In this document: in pieces, positions 28,191 through 36,723 of the stretch
Layout of the letters: the number at the start of each line of letters is the position of its first letter
Numbering within the stretch: position 1 is the first letter of the stretch
Assembly: GCA_016703155.1 (NCBI GenBank)
Contig: JADJCP010000001.1
Location: 682,001-746,000, forward strand
DNA length: 64,000 bases
From: Hydrogenophilales bacterium
GTDB taxonomy: Bacteria > Pseudomonadota > Gammaproteobacteria > Burkholderiales > Thiobacillaceae
Direction of reading: 5' to 3'
Translations under genes and position numbers: made by a program
The notes under the pieces: generated by a model
What the model was told of the DNA's origin: nothing
The model's input: the letters and a program-made list of their open reading frames with translations, nothing else
Databases searched by the model: none

Positions 28191-29393
28191 TTAAGCTATG
28201 GGCCGGACTTTCCCCGCCGCTTCTTTTGCGCGTTTTCGTGCCTCATCGATGTCACTCCCCTCGGCGAGGGCCACGCCCATGCGCCGACGCGCAAAGCTGA
28301 CCGGCTTGCCGAACAGCCTGATCTCAGTACCCGGTACAGCCAGCGCCTCGGCAACGCCCGCATAACGTATACCCGCGGCCTCGACGCCGCCATAAATCAC
28401 CGCCGAGGCACCCGGATTGCGTAGCGAGGTGTCGACGGGCAAGCCGAGTATCGCCCGGGCATGCAGCTCAAATTCGCTCTGCCGCTGGGTAACCATGGTC
28501 ACCATGCCGGTATCGTGGGGACGCGGACTGACCTCGGAGAACCAGACCGTGTCGCCCTTGACGAAAAACTCGACACCGAACAGACCCTGGCCGCCGAGCT
28601 CGTCGGTGACCGCCTTGGCCATGCGCCGGGCCGCATCATGCGCCTTGGTGCTCATTGGTTGCGGCTGCCAGCTCTCGACGTAATCGCCCTTGACCTGGAG
28701 ATGGCCGACAGGTGCGCAGAAATGGGTTTCGATCCGGCCATCCGCGCCCAGGGCACGCACGGTCAACAGCGTAATTTCATAATCGAAATCAACGAACCCC
28801 TCGACAATGACGCGACCCTTGTTCACCCTGCCCGAGCCGATGGCATCGTCCCAGGCCACCGCCAGATCCGCCGGCGTGTCGACCTTGGTCTGGCCCTTGC
28901 CGGACGAGGACATGACCGGCTTGATGACGCAGGGGTAGCCGATGCCCCGTGCGCCCTCGACGGCGGCGCGCAACTGATCCAGGCTGTCCGCGAAGGCATA
29001 GGCCGAAGTCGGCAGCTTCAGTGTCTCGGCTGCCAGCCGGCGGATGCCCTCGCGGTTCATGGTCAGGTTCGCGGCGCGTGCCGTCGGTATGACTCGACAG
29101 GCACCGCTACGCTCCAGCTTGAGCAAGGTTTCGGTGGCAATGGCTTCGATCTCCGGGACGATCAAATCAGGCCGCTCCGTGGCGACCAGGCGTTCCAGGA
29201 CGTTGCCATCGGTCATGTCGATGGTCTGCGCGCGGTGCGCCACCTGATGTCCCGGTGCGTTGTCGTAGCGGTCCACGGCGACGACCTCGACACCCAGCCG
29301 TTGCAAGGCGATGATGACCTCCTTGCCGAGTTCGCCCGCGCCCAGCAGCATGACTCGTGTGGCGGAGGCGGACAATGGTGTGCCGATCTGCAT
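28191..29393 (-). CDS. purT: Formate-dependent GAR transformylase PurT
   Basis: A 400-residue ATP-grasp enzyme that makes formyl-GAR from GAR, formate and ATP in purine synthesis. Visible: VMLLGAGELGKEVIIALQRL, DRYDNAPGHQVAHR, YPCVIKPVMSSSGKGQT, VEGFVDFDYEITLLTVR, FSEVSPRPHDTGMVT and the C-terminal GxxASAVIYGG block. Normal length. It is 60 bp upstream of nothing on its own strand except typA and is divergent from the LysM/FecR gene. Confidence 0.95.
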   Translation of the reverse strand: MQIGTPLSASATRVMLLGAGELGKEVIIALQRLGVEVVAVDRYDNAPGHQVAHRAQTIDMTDGNVLERLVATERPDLIVPEIEAIATETLLKLERSGACRVIPTARAANLTMNREGIRRLAAETLKLPTSAYAFADSLDQLRAAVEGARGIGYPCVIKPVMSSSGKGQTKVDTPADLAVAWDDAIGSGRVNKGRVIVEGFVDFDYEITLLTVRALGADGRIETHFCAPVGHLQVKGDYVESWQPQPMSTKAHDAARRMAKAVTDELGGQGLFGVEFFVKGDTVWFSEVSPRPHDTGMVTMVTQRQSEFELHARAILGLPVDTSLRNPGASAVIYGGVEAAGIRYAGVAEALAVPGTEIRLFGKPVSFARRRMGVALAEGSDIDEARKRAKEAAGKVRPIA

Positions 29394-29478
29394 GGTGTGA
29401 TCCTTTTTATACAGGGAGATAGCGATGTTTCGGTATGATTCCTAAATTACCTATACAGATTACCGGAGGCCGACCGCG

Positions 29479-31059
29479 ATGCGCCATTCGATGACACGCC
29501 AGCCACTGTGGCTGATGGCACTCTCCCTCCTTGCCGGCCACTGCGCGGCCGCAGACTGGTTGTATCTTACCGTGCGAGGCGACACCCTAATGAGCATTGG
29601 CCAGCGTTACCTGACCAATCCGAACCATTGGGACAAGCTCCAGCAGCTCAACCGCGTCGCCAACCCGAAACATTTGCCGACTAACACCCACTTGCGCATT
29701 CCGGTCGAGCTTCTCAAGTCCAACCCGGCGCCAGCCAAGGTCAGCTATGTCGATGGCAATGTGCGCATCCGCCCGGACGGCGGCAGCTTCCGTCCGCTGA
29801 AGCCCGGCGATCTGATCTCCGGCGGTGAGACTGTCCTCACCGGGCCGCGCAGCCACGCCAGCTACATCCTCGCCGACGGCTCCAGGGTCAGCCAGGCGGA
29901 TTCCACCAAGCTGGTCTTTGGCAAACTGACCGGCTACGGCGCCACCGGCATGGTCTCCACCGAACTCAACCTGGAAGCCGGACGCGTCGAGGCCGATGCC
30001 AGCAAACAGACTTTTCCCGGCACCGGCTTCAAGGTGACCACCCCGGTGGCCGTCGCCGGTCTGCGCGGCACCCGTTTCAGACTGAACATGGCCGAGGACG
30101 GCAAGACGCTGCGCAATGAGGTGCTTCAGGGGGCTGTCGGCGTCGGCGCTCAGAATCAGGAAACGCTGGTCGGTGCCGGCTTCGGCACCCTGGCAGAGTC
30201 CGGCAAGGCACCCGAGGCCCCCAGACCCCTGTTGCCCGCCCCGACGGCGAATAACCTGCCGGACAAGGTGACCGATGTCCCGGTACGCTTTGCCTGGCTG
30301 GCCGACACCAAGGCGCAGGCATGGCGCGCCCAGATCGCCCGCGATGCCGATTTCCATGAAGTCGTTTTCGACAACCTGTTCTGGCAACCGGTGGCCACCT
30401 GGCGCGACCTGCCAGGCGATGGTCGCTATGTCCTGCGTCTGCGCGCCCTCGACAACGCCGGCCTGGAAGGACTGAACCTGGATCACCCCTTCGAACTGGA
30501 TATCCGCCCCTTGCCACCGGTCGCGCGACTGCCCGACGACGGCCAGCGCCTCCTGCTCGGCCACGCTGCCCTGGCCTGGGAGGCCGTGACCGAGGCCAAC
30601 GGCTACCTCGTGCAGATCGCCCGAGACCGCAACTTCCGCCAGGCACTGATTGAGCAGCGCGTCGCCAAGGTCAAACAGATCGATATCGATCTCGCCGAAG
30701 GCACGCACTACTGGCGGCTTGCCAGCCTGGACGAACAAGGCACGCCGCGCGGCTGGGGTAAGACGCGCTCCTTCCGCGTACAACCGCCGCCCGCCAGCCC
30801 CAGCGACGTGCTGGCCAGCACGCGGGATGGCGCGCTGAGCGTCACCTGGCAGGGGAAAGCGCCGGAGTACCGTATCGAGATCGCCAGCGACCCGCAGTTC
30901 AAGCAGATTATCGGGCGCCACCGCGCGGTCACCCAGGAAGTTCGAATCAGCAAGCCGCAACCGGGGCGCTACTGGCTGCGCGTCGTCCCGTACGACGCGG
31001 AAGGCACTCAGGGCAGCGCCAGCGGCAGCGTCCCGATCAAGGTGTCGAGTTATTTCTGA
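29479..31059 (+). CDS. Secreted LysM-FecR protein with fibronectin-like repeats
   Basis: A 526-residue exported protein. A signal peptide (about residues 1-25, ending CAAA) is followed by a LysM peptidoglycan-binding module (LTVRGDTLMSIGQRYLTNPN...LQQLNRVANP), a FecR-type domain (about 95-215, DLISGGETVLTGPRSHASYI, TPVAVAGLRGTRF) and three similar Fn3-like modules (RYVLRLRALDNAGLEG; THYWRLASLDEQG; RYWLRVVPYDAEGTQG). CCGGAGG lies 9 bases before ATG. This domain set is found next to adenylate cyclase/CHASE2 genes in some Betaproteobacteria; none is here. Role at the cell wall is inferred from the modules. Confidence 0.86.
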   Translation: MRHSMTRQPLWLMALSLLAGHCAAADWLYLTVRGDTLMSIGQRYLTNPNHWDKLQQLNRVANPKHLPTNTHLRIPVELLKSNPAPAKVSYVDGNVRIRPDGGSFRPLKPGDLISGGETVLTGPRSHASYILADGSRVSQADSTKLVFGKLTGYGATGMVSTELNLEAGRVEADASKQTFPGTGFKVTTPVAVAGLRGTRFRLNMAEDGKTLRNEVLQGAVGVGAQNQETLVGAGFGTLAESGKAPEAPRPLLPAPTANNLPDKVTDVPVRFAWLADTKAQAWRAQIARDADFHEVVFDNLFWQPVATWRDLPGDGRYVLRLRALDNAGLEGLNLDHPFELDIRPLPPVARLPDDGQRLLLGHAALAWEAVTEANGYLVQIARDRNFRQALIEQRVAKVKQIDIDLAEGTHYWRLASLDEQGTPRGWGKTRSFRVQPPPASPSDVLASTRDGALSVTWQGKAPEYRIEIASDPQFKQIIGRHRAVTQEVRISKPQPGRYWLRVVPYDAEGTQGSASGSVPIKVSSYF

Positions 31060-31076
31060 GCGCCAGGCATACCCAC

Positions 31077-31108
31077 AAAAAAAGGGCTGGAATATCCAGC
31101 CCTTTTTT
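31077..31108. terminator. Bidirectional Rho-independent terminator
   Basis: A7-GGGCTGG stem against CCAGCCC-T6 with an AATAT loop, placed between the convergent LysM/FecR gene and the cold-shock gene. Both strands give a T-rich tail. Confidence 0.93.
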
Positions 31109-31151
31109 GCTTTATGGGGACGAACCGTTCAGCGGTTCACCCCAAATCAGC

Positions 31152-31355
31152 TTACATCGGCTTGATGCTGGCCGCCAGTTTGCCCTTGGGGCCGGTCTTG
31201 ACTTCGTAGGAAACGCGTTGCGCTTCCCGCAGGGTCTTGAAACCCTGATCCTGAATCTCGGAGAAGTGCGCGAACAGATCGTCGCCACCATCATCGGGGG
31301 AGATAAAACCAAAACCTTTGGACTCGTTGAACCACTTGACTGTACCTGTAGACAT
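31152..31355 (-). CDS. Cold-shock-domain protein (CspA family)
   Basis: A 67-residue single CSD: GTVKWFNESKGFGFISPDDG (RNP1 KGFGFI) and DLFAHFSEI (RNP2-like), ending KLAASIKPM. It binds single-stranded RNA/DNA. AAAGGAATG upstream of the ATG is the likely ribosome-binding site. The long upstream region is described separately. Confidence 0.95.
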   Translation of the reverse strand: MSTGTVKWFNESKGFGFISPDDGGDDLFAHFSEIQDQGFKTLREAQRVSYEVKTGPKGKLAASIKPM

Positions 31356-31860
31356 CTACATTCCTTTACAAAAATAAATTCCGGGTTGCGCCCGGCTCGG
31401 GTGCGGCGGCATCAAGGATGTAGGAAGGTACTGAAGTGACGGTGCCGTTTGGGCTGTGACTGCGGAACAAAAACCACACTACTTGAATTGACTGCACGCG
31501 CAACTTACGCGCAATGCCCGAATTTAGCAAACGCTATTTCAAACATTCCTCGCCATTCGTACAGCATGGCCTTACAATGATGTAGTCGAATTAGTTCCGG
31601 ATTTTCCTCTATCACCCCTTCGGGTGTCCTTAGCTGGTCTTTCTCCCTTGGTAATTTGATGCTCTGCCCGATACCGGGCACGGCAACCGTTTCACGGAGA
31701 AATGACATGCCCTGCTCTATCGTCAACGCCTCCGGCTCCGATCCCGCTTGACCCGCGACGGCCTATCCAGCCTGACCCTGCCGTCCGCCGGACTCGCTCG
31801 CGACCCCCTTATCACCGCGCCCAAAACCGGCGCACCGCTAGTCCAGGAGGACAAAACATC
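31356..31860. other. Intergenic region between the cold-shock gene and infA
   Basis: About 500 bp without a convincing gene. It must hold divergent promoters for the cold-shock gene and infA and the usual long 5' leader of a csp mRNA. A 73-codon frame (31505-31726, minus) and a 14-codon frame at 31707 (plus, with GGAG before it) are open but show no family features. The DNA around 31480-31700 is visibly less GC-rich than the coding neighbours. Confidence 0.5.
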
Positions 31861-32130
31861 ATGGCCAAAGAAGAACTCGTCGAACTCGAAGGCGTCGTCA
31901 ACGAAGTACTGCCGCAGACTACATTCCGCGTCACCTTGGAAAACGGCTTCGAAGTTACCGCCTACGCCTCGGGCAAGATGCGCAAACACCGCATTCGCAT
32001 CCTCGCCGGTGACCGGGTCACCCTGGAAATGTCGCCCTACGACCTGACCAAGGGCCGGATCAATTTCCGCCACAAGGAAACGAACACCGCACCGCGCGGA
32101 CCGGCCCGCCCGAGCCACGTACGCAAGTAA
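31861..32130 (+). CDS. infA: Translation initiation factor IF-1, likely the second paralogue
   Basis: An 89-residue S1-fold protein: MAKEELVELEGVVNEVLP, NGFEVTAYASGKMRKHRIRILAGDRVTLEMSPYDLTKGRI. The core is a standard IF-1, but it ends in a basic 20-residue tail (RHKETNTAPRGPARPSHVRK) beyond the usual 72 residues. Betaproteobacteria commonly carry one short IF-1 in the ribosomal-protein operon and a second, longer one near csp or helicase genes; the location here next to a cold-shock gene and an RRM protein fits the second. AGGAGG lies 8 bases before the ATG. Confidence 0.93.
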   Translation: MAKEELVELEGVVNEVLPQTTFRVTLENGFEVTAYASGKMRKHRIRILAGDRVTLEMSPYDLTKGRINFRHKETNTAPRGPARPSHVRK

Positions 32131-32171
32131 CACGCTGGCGCATCGTCGCGACAAACCAAGGGAGACAACAC

Positions 32172-32438
32172 ATGGAATTATTCGTCGGCAATCTCGCCCC
32201 CGAAACCACGGATGCCGAACTGACCGCCGCCTTCAAGACCTTTGGCGAGGTTCGTTCCGTCATGGTCAAGCGCGATCTGTTCAGTGGCGTTTCGAAGGGC
32301 TTCGGCTTCGTCGACATGCCCGGTCGCCAGCAATCGCTTAATGCCATGGCCGGCCTGAATGGCCGCGATCTGAACGGCAAGCCGCTCAGCGTCAACGAGG
32401 CGCAAGGCCGCGCCGGCGGGGGCGGCAAGCGGCGCTGA
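32172..32438 (+). CDS. Small RRM-type RNA-binding protein
   Basis: An 88-residue single RNA-recognition motif: LFVGNLAPETTDAELTAAF (RNP2 LFVGNL) and GVSKGFGFVDM (RNP1 KGFGFV), with a short Gly/Lys tail (RAGGGGKRR). GGGAG is 8 bases before ATG. Such glycine-tailed RRM proteins occur in cyanobacteria and Betaproteobacteria and are often cold-induced. With csp and infA beside it, a cold or translation-stress role is inferred. Confidence 0.92.
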   Translation: MELFVGNLAPETTDAELTAAFKTFGEVRSVMVKRDLFSGVSKGFGFVDMPGRQQSLNAMAGLNGRDLNGKPLSVNEAQGRAGGGGKRR

Positions 32439-32451
32439 GTTTCAGCGCCGC
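32429..32451. terminator. Perfect hairpin at the end of the RRM gene
   Basis: GCGGCGCTGA-GTT-TCAGCGCCGC, a perfect 10-bp stem that includes the RRM stop codon and ends 6 bp before the stop of the convergent VWA gene. There is no T tract, so it may act as an RNA 3' stabiliser or Rho-linked end; intrinsic termination is uncertain. Confidence 0.5.
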
Positions 32452-32457
32452 AACCGG

Positions 32458-33741
32458 TCAGTTCAACTGGATGCGCGCCCCGAAGGGCACCGGGGCCTTG
32501 CCCTTGACCAGCCAGACGACGGGATAGCGCGGCTCCCGTTCCGGAAACCGACCTTCGGCGTCGGTGAAATACACCAGCAAGTCGGGGTCTGTGTGGTCCT
32601 TGGCCAGCCAGTCGAATACCGGACGAAAATCGGTGCCGCCGCCGCCATGCAACTCCTGCGGCAATTGCAGTGATTCCCAGATGGCGTAGCGCCACGGCCC
32701 GCCCTCGGCGAGTTTGTCGTCGCAGGCGTGCAGGGTCACCTCGGCGCGCACCTGGCCCTTCAGGGCATCGACCTCGGCGAGAAATTCGCCCAGTTCGTCG
32801 TCGCTGATCGAGCCACTGGTATCCAGTACCACGACGACGTTCAAGCCCTGGCTGTACAGGCGCGGCATGAGTGCCTCGCCTTCACGCCGCGAAAGACGCT
32901 GGAAGCTGTAATCGTCGCGCGCCACGTTCATCATGAAACGCGCCAGCAAGGCGCGCCAAGGCAGACGCGGCGCCAGCAGGTCGTCGACCAGGCGCAGCAT
33001 CGATGACGACAGCTTACCGGCCTGGCGGGCGGCCTGGGCCGCGGCGGCGAGACGGTTTTGCCACTGCTCGTCGAGCTTGTCCGGGTCCTGGGGCGGGCTG
33101 GGCGGCTGTTTCTGTGACTCGCCACCGGCATCAGGGTTGGCTTCCTCGCCGCTTTGCTCCTGTTTCGCCTGGCGGGTCTGACCGCGGCCGCCGTCGCTCT
33201 GCTCGCCATCCGTTTCGCTGCCCGCGCCGGGGCCAGCCTCGCGCGCTTCCGGCTCGCCCTCGTTTTCGTCCGGGCTATCCTGCTGGTTGTCGAAGAGATG
33301 CTGATCCAGGGTCTGTTCCTGCGTATCTTCGTGCAGCAGCGGGTAGATCTCTTCCGCCGTCAGGCCGCGATAGGCGGCATCCATCAGGCTGGACTCGGGG
33401 CCATGCATGCGCTCGTCGTCGAGGATCATGTTGACGGCGTAATCGCAGGCCACATCCCAGCGATGCTTCTGCCGGTGATTGCGCCGGGCAAAGTGCGACA
33501 GAGCGCAATGCATGGCCTCGTGGGCCAGGACGAACTGAGTCTGATCCAGACTCAGACGGCCGATATAGGCCGGGTTGTAATAGAAATGCCGGGCGTCCGT
33601 CGCCGTCGTTTCGCACCACTTCGGGTCCGCCGCTTTCAGGGGCAGGTGCATCACCAGCGAGCCGAGGAACGGCTTGTCCAGGATCAGCCGGGTGCGCGCC
33701 GCGGCGAGCTTGGTTTCGATGGCACTGTGGTCTTGCGACAT
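32458..33741 (-). CDS. DUF2201 metallopeptidase-like / VWA-like protein
   Basis: A 427-residue cytoplasmic protein. The N-terminal part has LAHEAMHCALSHFARR (about residues 72-87, HExxH) of the DUF2201 putative metallopeptidase domain; a long acidic/Gln-rich linker (about 155-225, EQTLDQHLF, DENEGEPEAREAG) follows; the C-terminal part is VWA-like with the MIDAS-type VVVLDTSGSISDDEL and GGGTDFRPVFDWL. Such proteins pair with MoxR-like AAA+ ATPases, as here (gene at 33821). They are thought to work as chaperone or metal-insertion pairs; the client is unknown. Confidence 0.88.
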   Translation of the reverse strand: MSQDHSAIETKLAAARTRLILDKPFLGSLVMHLPLKAADPKWCETTATDARHFYYNPAYIGRLSLDQTQFVLAHEAMHCALSHFARRNHRQKHRWDVACDYAVNMILDDERMHGPESSLMDAAYRGLTAEEIYPLLHEDTQEQTLDQHLFDNQQDSPDENEGEPEAREAGPGAGSETDGEQSDGGRGQTRQAKQEQSGEEANPDAGGESQKQPPSPPQDPDKLDEQWQNRLAAAAQAARQAGKLSSSMLRLVDDLLAPRLPWRALLARFMMNVARDDYSFQRLSRREGEALMPRLYSQGLNVVVVLDTSGSISDDELGEFLAEVDALKGQVRAEVTLHACDDKLAEGGPWRYAIWESLQLPQELHGGGGTDFRPVFDWLAKDHTDPDLLVYFTDAEGRFPEREPRYPVVWLVKGKAPVPFGARIQLN

Positions 33742-33755
33742 GGCTAGCTATTCCC

Positions 33756-33812
33756 TGTAGGAGCCCGCTTGCGGGCGATCCAAGGTGATATCGCCGGCAA
33801 GCGGGCTCCTGC
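33756..33812. repeat. REP-like palindromic pair
   Basis: TGTAGGAGCCCGCTTGCGGG is followed, in inverted orientation, by CGGCAAGCGGGCTCCTGCA, with GCGATC...GATATCGC at the inner edges. The arms resemble REP elements of the TGTAGGAGC...GCTTGC type known from Pseudomonas and relatives, mobilised by RAYT transposases. It occupies the gap between the VWA and MoxR genes and may form a strong hairpin in their mRNA. I find only this one in the window. Confidence 0.75.
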
Positions 33813-33820
33813 ACGACGGT

Positions 33821-34870
33821 TCATGCGCTGGGTTTGAAATCGTAAAGCATCAACTCGGCGACGCTGTTGGCCCAGCCGACAAACTCGGGCACGGCGAAGA
33901 GCGGCTTGCCGACGGCGCGGTGCAAGTCGGTGACCAGCATGACGCCCATCTCGCGCTGCGGGAAATTGCGCGCGTATTTGAGGATATTCGCCAGCTTGTC
34001 CGGCGCACCGGCGGATTCCCTGGCACGGCGTACCAGGGCCGAGGCGACGCCGTATTGCAGGTCGATGCTCTTGGGCACGCCGATCTCGGCACCGGCAAGG
34101 ATGGCGTCGATGTCCGGCAGGTTTTCCATGTTGTCGACGAAGGCCTTCAGTTCGACGCCACAGCTCTTGCCGACGCTGGCCTGCAAGGCATCGCCGAGCA
34201 GGTCGGGTCGGTCGGCGAACTTGGCCAGGGCGCGGTGGGCATATTCCCAGGAGCGCGGACTTGGGAAGGCCACCGGATTATGCGCGGCGTCGTAGTTGAA
34301 GAGCAGATCAGGCCGGAAGCGCAGGAAACCAAGGATGCGCTCGTCGATGTTGTGACTCAGCGCCCAGCCGATCCAGTCGTCCAGATTCGGCTCAACCTCG
34401 TAGTGGGTGAAGCGGTTGGCCAAGGGTGCCGGCATGGAATAGGTGACGCCCCGGTCGCCCTGGCGGTTGCCGGCGGCGAAGATCGCCCAGCCTTGCGGGA
34501 TGGCGTATTCGCCGAGGCGCCGGTCGAGGATCAGTTGGTAGGCCGCGGCCGACACGGTCGGTGGCGCCGCGTTGATCTCGTCCAGGAAGAGAATGCCGCA
34601 CGGCCCGTGGCGCTCGGCATCGGGCAGCATGGCGGGCACCGACCACTCGACATACTCGCCTTTGCGGAAGGGAATACCGCGCAGGTCGGTCGGCTCCATC
34701 TGCGACAGGCGCAGGTCGATGAGCGGCACGTTATGCCGGGTGGCGATGCCGGCGATGATCTGCGATTTGCCCACGCCCGGCGGGCCCCAAAGCATGACGG
34801 GGGTGTGCTGGCCCTCGCCGCAACTAAGGAATTCGCGATCCAGGATGGTTTCTATATGGGAGGGGCGCAT
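33821..34870 (-). CDS. MoxR-type AAA+ ATPase
   Basis: A 349-residue AAA+ protein from ATG 34870 (MRPSHIETILDREFLSCGEG). Walker A GPPGVGKSQ (about residues 33-41), Walker B GILFLDEINAAPP, sensor 1 AAGNRQGD and the C-terminal lid are present. It precedes the DUF2201/VWA gene on the same strand, with the REP-like pair between them; MoxR/VWA pairs act together as chaperone-like remodelers. ATG 34906 is an alternative start. Confidence 0.9.
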   Translation of the reverse strand: MRPSHIETILDREFLSCGEGQHTPVMLWGPPGVGKSQIIAGIATRHNVPLIDLRLSQMEPTDLRGIPFRKGEYVEWSVPAMLPDAERHGPCGILFLDEINAAPPTVSAAAYQLILDRRLGEYAIPQGWAIFAAGNRQGDRGVTYSMPAPLANRFTHYEVEPNLDDWIGWALSHNIDERILGFLRFRPDLLFNYDAAHNPVAFPSPRSWEYAHRALAKFADRPDLLGDALQASVGKSCGVELKAFVDNMENLPDIDAILAGAEIGVPKSIDLQYGVASALVRRARESAGAPDKLANILKYARNFPQREMGVMLVTDLHRAVGKPLFAVPEFVGWANSVAELMLYDFKPSA

Positions 34871-34931
34871 GTCGGTACCAAGTCGTTTATGTTTCGAGTC
34901 GTTCAATATCGGGCAGTCGGGCCACCCGTGT

Positions 34932-35807
34932 TCACAAATCCTGTTCCTTGTCTCCAGCTACGGCCTCCAGCCGCGCGGCGACCAGTGTGGCGTTGAAGCG
35001 CGCCGCATCGATGACCCTGGGGATCAGCCGATGCACCTGCAACAGCCAGCGCGCCCGCTGGCGCGCCGCGATTTCCAGACGGTCCCGCGTGCTGTCGGTC
35101 AATGTCGGCAACAGGAGCAGGAAGGGAGCCACCCAAGCATGATAATCGCTTATAACCGACTGTTCCAGTCGGCTATTCCATTTTTCCCGTACCATAAGCT
35201 CCGGAAAGGCCTGAGCTTCAAGAGTTCGACCTTGCCAGCCGGCCTCCAGACGTTGTCCGTCCAGGCCCTCTCCGCTGCCGTCGGGTCGGCGCTTGAACCA
35301 TTGGCCACGGGCATACGGGCGCGCCGCGTTGTTGACGAGGCGCGCCAGGACCTCCTTGTCGCCGGTGACGCCCTGGCTGGGCAAGGTGTCCCGGCCGGCG
35401 AGCGTCCCGGAGCGGAAGCCGGTATAGGTGAGGGCAAAAGGCTGCCACTCGGCCTCGACCCGCCCCGGCGCATAGACGCTGGGCCGCGCGCTATCGATCA
35501 AGGCCAGCGGCAGTCCGTACTCGCGGTCGAGCAACCAGAGTTCGACACTGTCGACCAACGGAAAAGGTAACGCCGGATGCGCCTGCAAGGCGCGCAACAA
35601 CTCGGGATAGCGTTCACCGACACCGGCACGCAAACCTTCGCCTTCAACCCAGATGCCAACCGGGCGCTCCCAGCCAAAACCATCATCGGCACGCAGATGC
35701 CAGGTGGCGCCATCGTAGGAATTCGCGCTGGCATCGCCAACATCAATGGTCTGGATCACGCCGCGAAACGGCCTCAAGCGACGGGTGGCGAAATAACGGG
35801 GGGACAT
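34932..35807 (-). CDS. Unrecognised 291-aa protein upstream of MoxR/VWA
   Basis: I do not recognise the family. The protein starts MSPRYFATRRLRPFRGVIQ, has no signal or membrane segment, and is rich in Trp and aromatic residues (ATWHLRADDGFGWERPVG, VDSVELWLLDREYGLPLAL, PYARGQWFKRRPDGSG). The C-terminal third is helical with Arg-rich segments (TRDRLEIAARQRARWLLQV). It reads into the moxR gene 61 bp downstream, so it is probably part of that operon and a candidate client or adaptor, by position only. Confidence 0.72.
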   Translation of the reverse strand: MSPRYFATRRLRPFRGVIQTIDVGDASANSYDGATWHLRADDGFGWERPVGIWVEGEGLRAGVGERYPELLRALQAHPALPFPLVDSVELWLLDREYGLPLALIDSARPSVYAPGRVEAEWQPFALTYTGFRSGTLAGRDTLPSQGVTGDKEVLARLVNNAARPYARGQWFKRRPDGSGEGLDGQRLEAGWQGRTLEAQAFPELMVREKWNSRLEQSVISDYHAWVAPFLLLLPTLTDSTRDRLEIAARQRARWLLQVHRLIPRVIDAARFNATLVAARLEAVAGDKEQDL

Positions 35808-35874
35808 GATCGGATTATCCGCCCTGGCGTGTGTCTATGCTAACGTTGAAGTGCTCTCCATTCTTGGCGCCGAC

Positions 35875-36723
35875 ATGATCACACGCAGCATCGATCCCGA
35901 CCTGATTCGCGGCTGGTTCAAGCCCAGACCCGCGGATAGCCACAAGGGCGATTTCGGCAACGTCGCCGTCCTGGGCGGCGCGCCAGGCATGGCCGGGGCG
36001 GCACTGCTGGCGGCCCGCGCCGCACTCTGGCTGGGCGCGGGCAGAGTCTATGCCGGACTCCTTGATGAGCGCATCGGCGTCGACTTCAACGCCCCTGAGT
36101 TGATGCTTTGCTCGCCGGAACGTGCCCTGGCGGTCGACACCCCGGCTTGCCTGGTGCTCGGGCCGGGTCTGGGCATGAGCGCGGCCGCGCGCGGCTGGCT
36201 CGAAGCGGCCCTGAATACGTCGCTGCCACTGTTGCTGGATGCCGACGCACTCAACCTGATCGCCGCCGAATCGGCACTGTGCGAAGCCGTCCAAGAACGG
36301 CGCGGGCCGACCCTGCTGACCCCGCATCCCGGTGAAGCGGCTCGCCTGCTGGGTGTCGGCGCGGCGGACATCCAGGCCGACCGGGTGGCGTCGTTGACCG
36401 CCCTGGCCGAACGCTACCCGGTCGGTATCGTCCTCAAGGGCGCCCACAGCCTCACTCACTTTCCGGGAAGTCCAATCTGGCGCAACGACACCGGCAATTC
36501 CGGCATGGCCGCGCCGGGCATGGGCGATGTCCTGGCCGGCATGATCGCCGCACTGTGCGCGCAGGGGCTGTCGCTGGAACAGTCCGCCGTCGCCGGTGTC
36601 CATCTGCATGGCGCGGCGGGCGATGCCGCCGTGCTGGCCGGACGGGGCCCCACCGGGCTCACCGCCAGCGAGGTCGCGCGCGCCGCGCGCGAGCTGTTGA
36701 ATCGCTGGGCAGGTTCAGCCTAA
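35875..36723 (+). CDS. nnrD: ADP-dependent NAD(P)H-hydrate dehydratase (NnrD domain only)
   Basis: A 282-residue ribokinase-fold protein from ATG 35875 (MITRSIDPDLIRGWFKPRP). Visible: KGDFGNVAVLGGAPGMAGAA, LVLGPGLG, DADALNLIA, LTPHPGEAARLLG and NDTGNSGMAAPGMGDVLAGM, the dehydratase signature. It repairs hydrated NAD(P)H. In many bacteria the epimerase NnrE is fused in front; here it is absent, so NnrE must be encoded elsewhere. The last 4 bp overlap galU on the other strand. Confidence 0.93.
   Translation: MITRSIDPDLIRGWFKPRPADSHKGDFGNVAVLGGAPGMAGAALLAARAALWLGAGRVYAGLLDERIGVDFNAPELMLCSPERALAVDTPACLVLGPGLGMSAAARGWLEAALNTSLPLLLDADALNLIAAESALCEAVQERRGPTLLTPHPGEAARLLGVGAADIQADRVASLTALAERYPVGIVLKGAHSLTHFPGSPIWRNDTGNSGMAAPGMGDVLAGMIAALCAQGLSLEQSAVAGVHLHGAAGDAAVLAGRGPTGLTASEVARAARELLNRWAGSA

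Noticed and set aside
31505..31726. A 73-residue gene in the csp-infA gap
   Set aside because: No ribosome-binding site, no family features, and it lies in a probable leader/promoter region.
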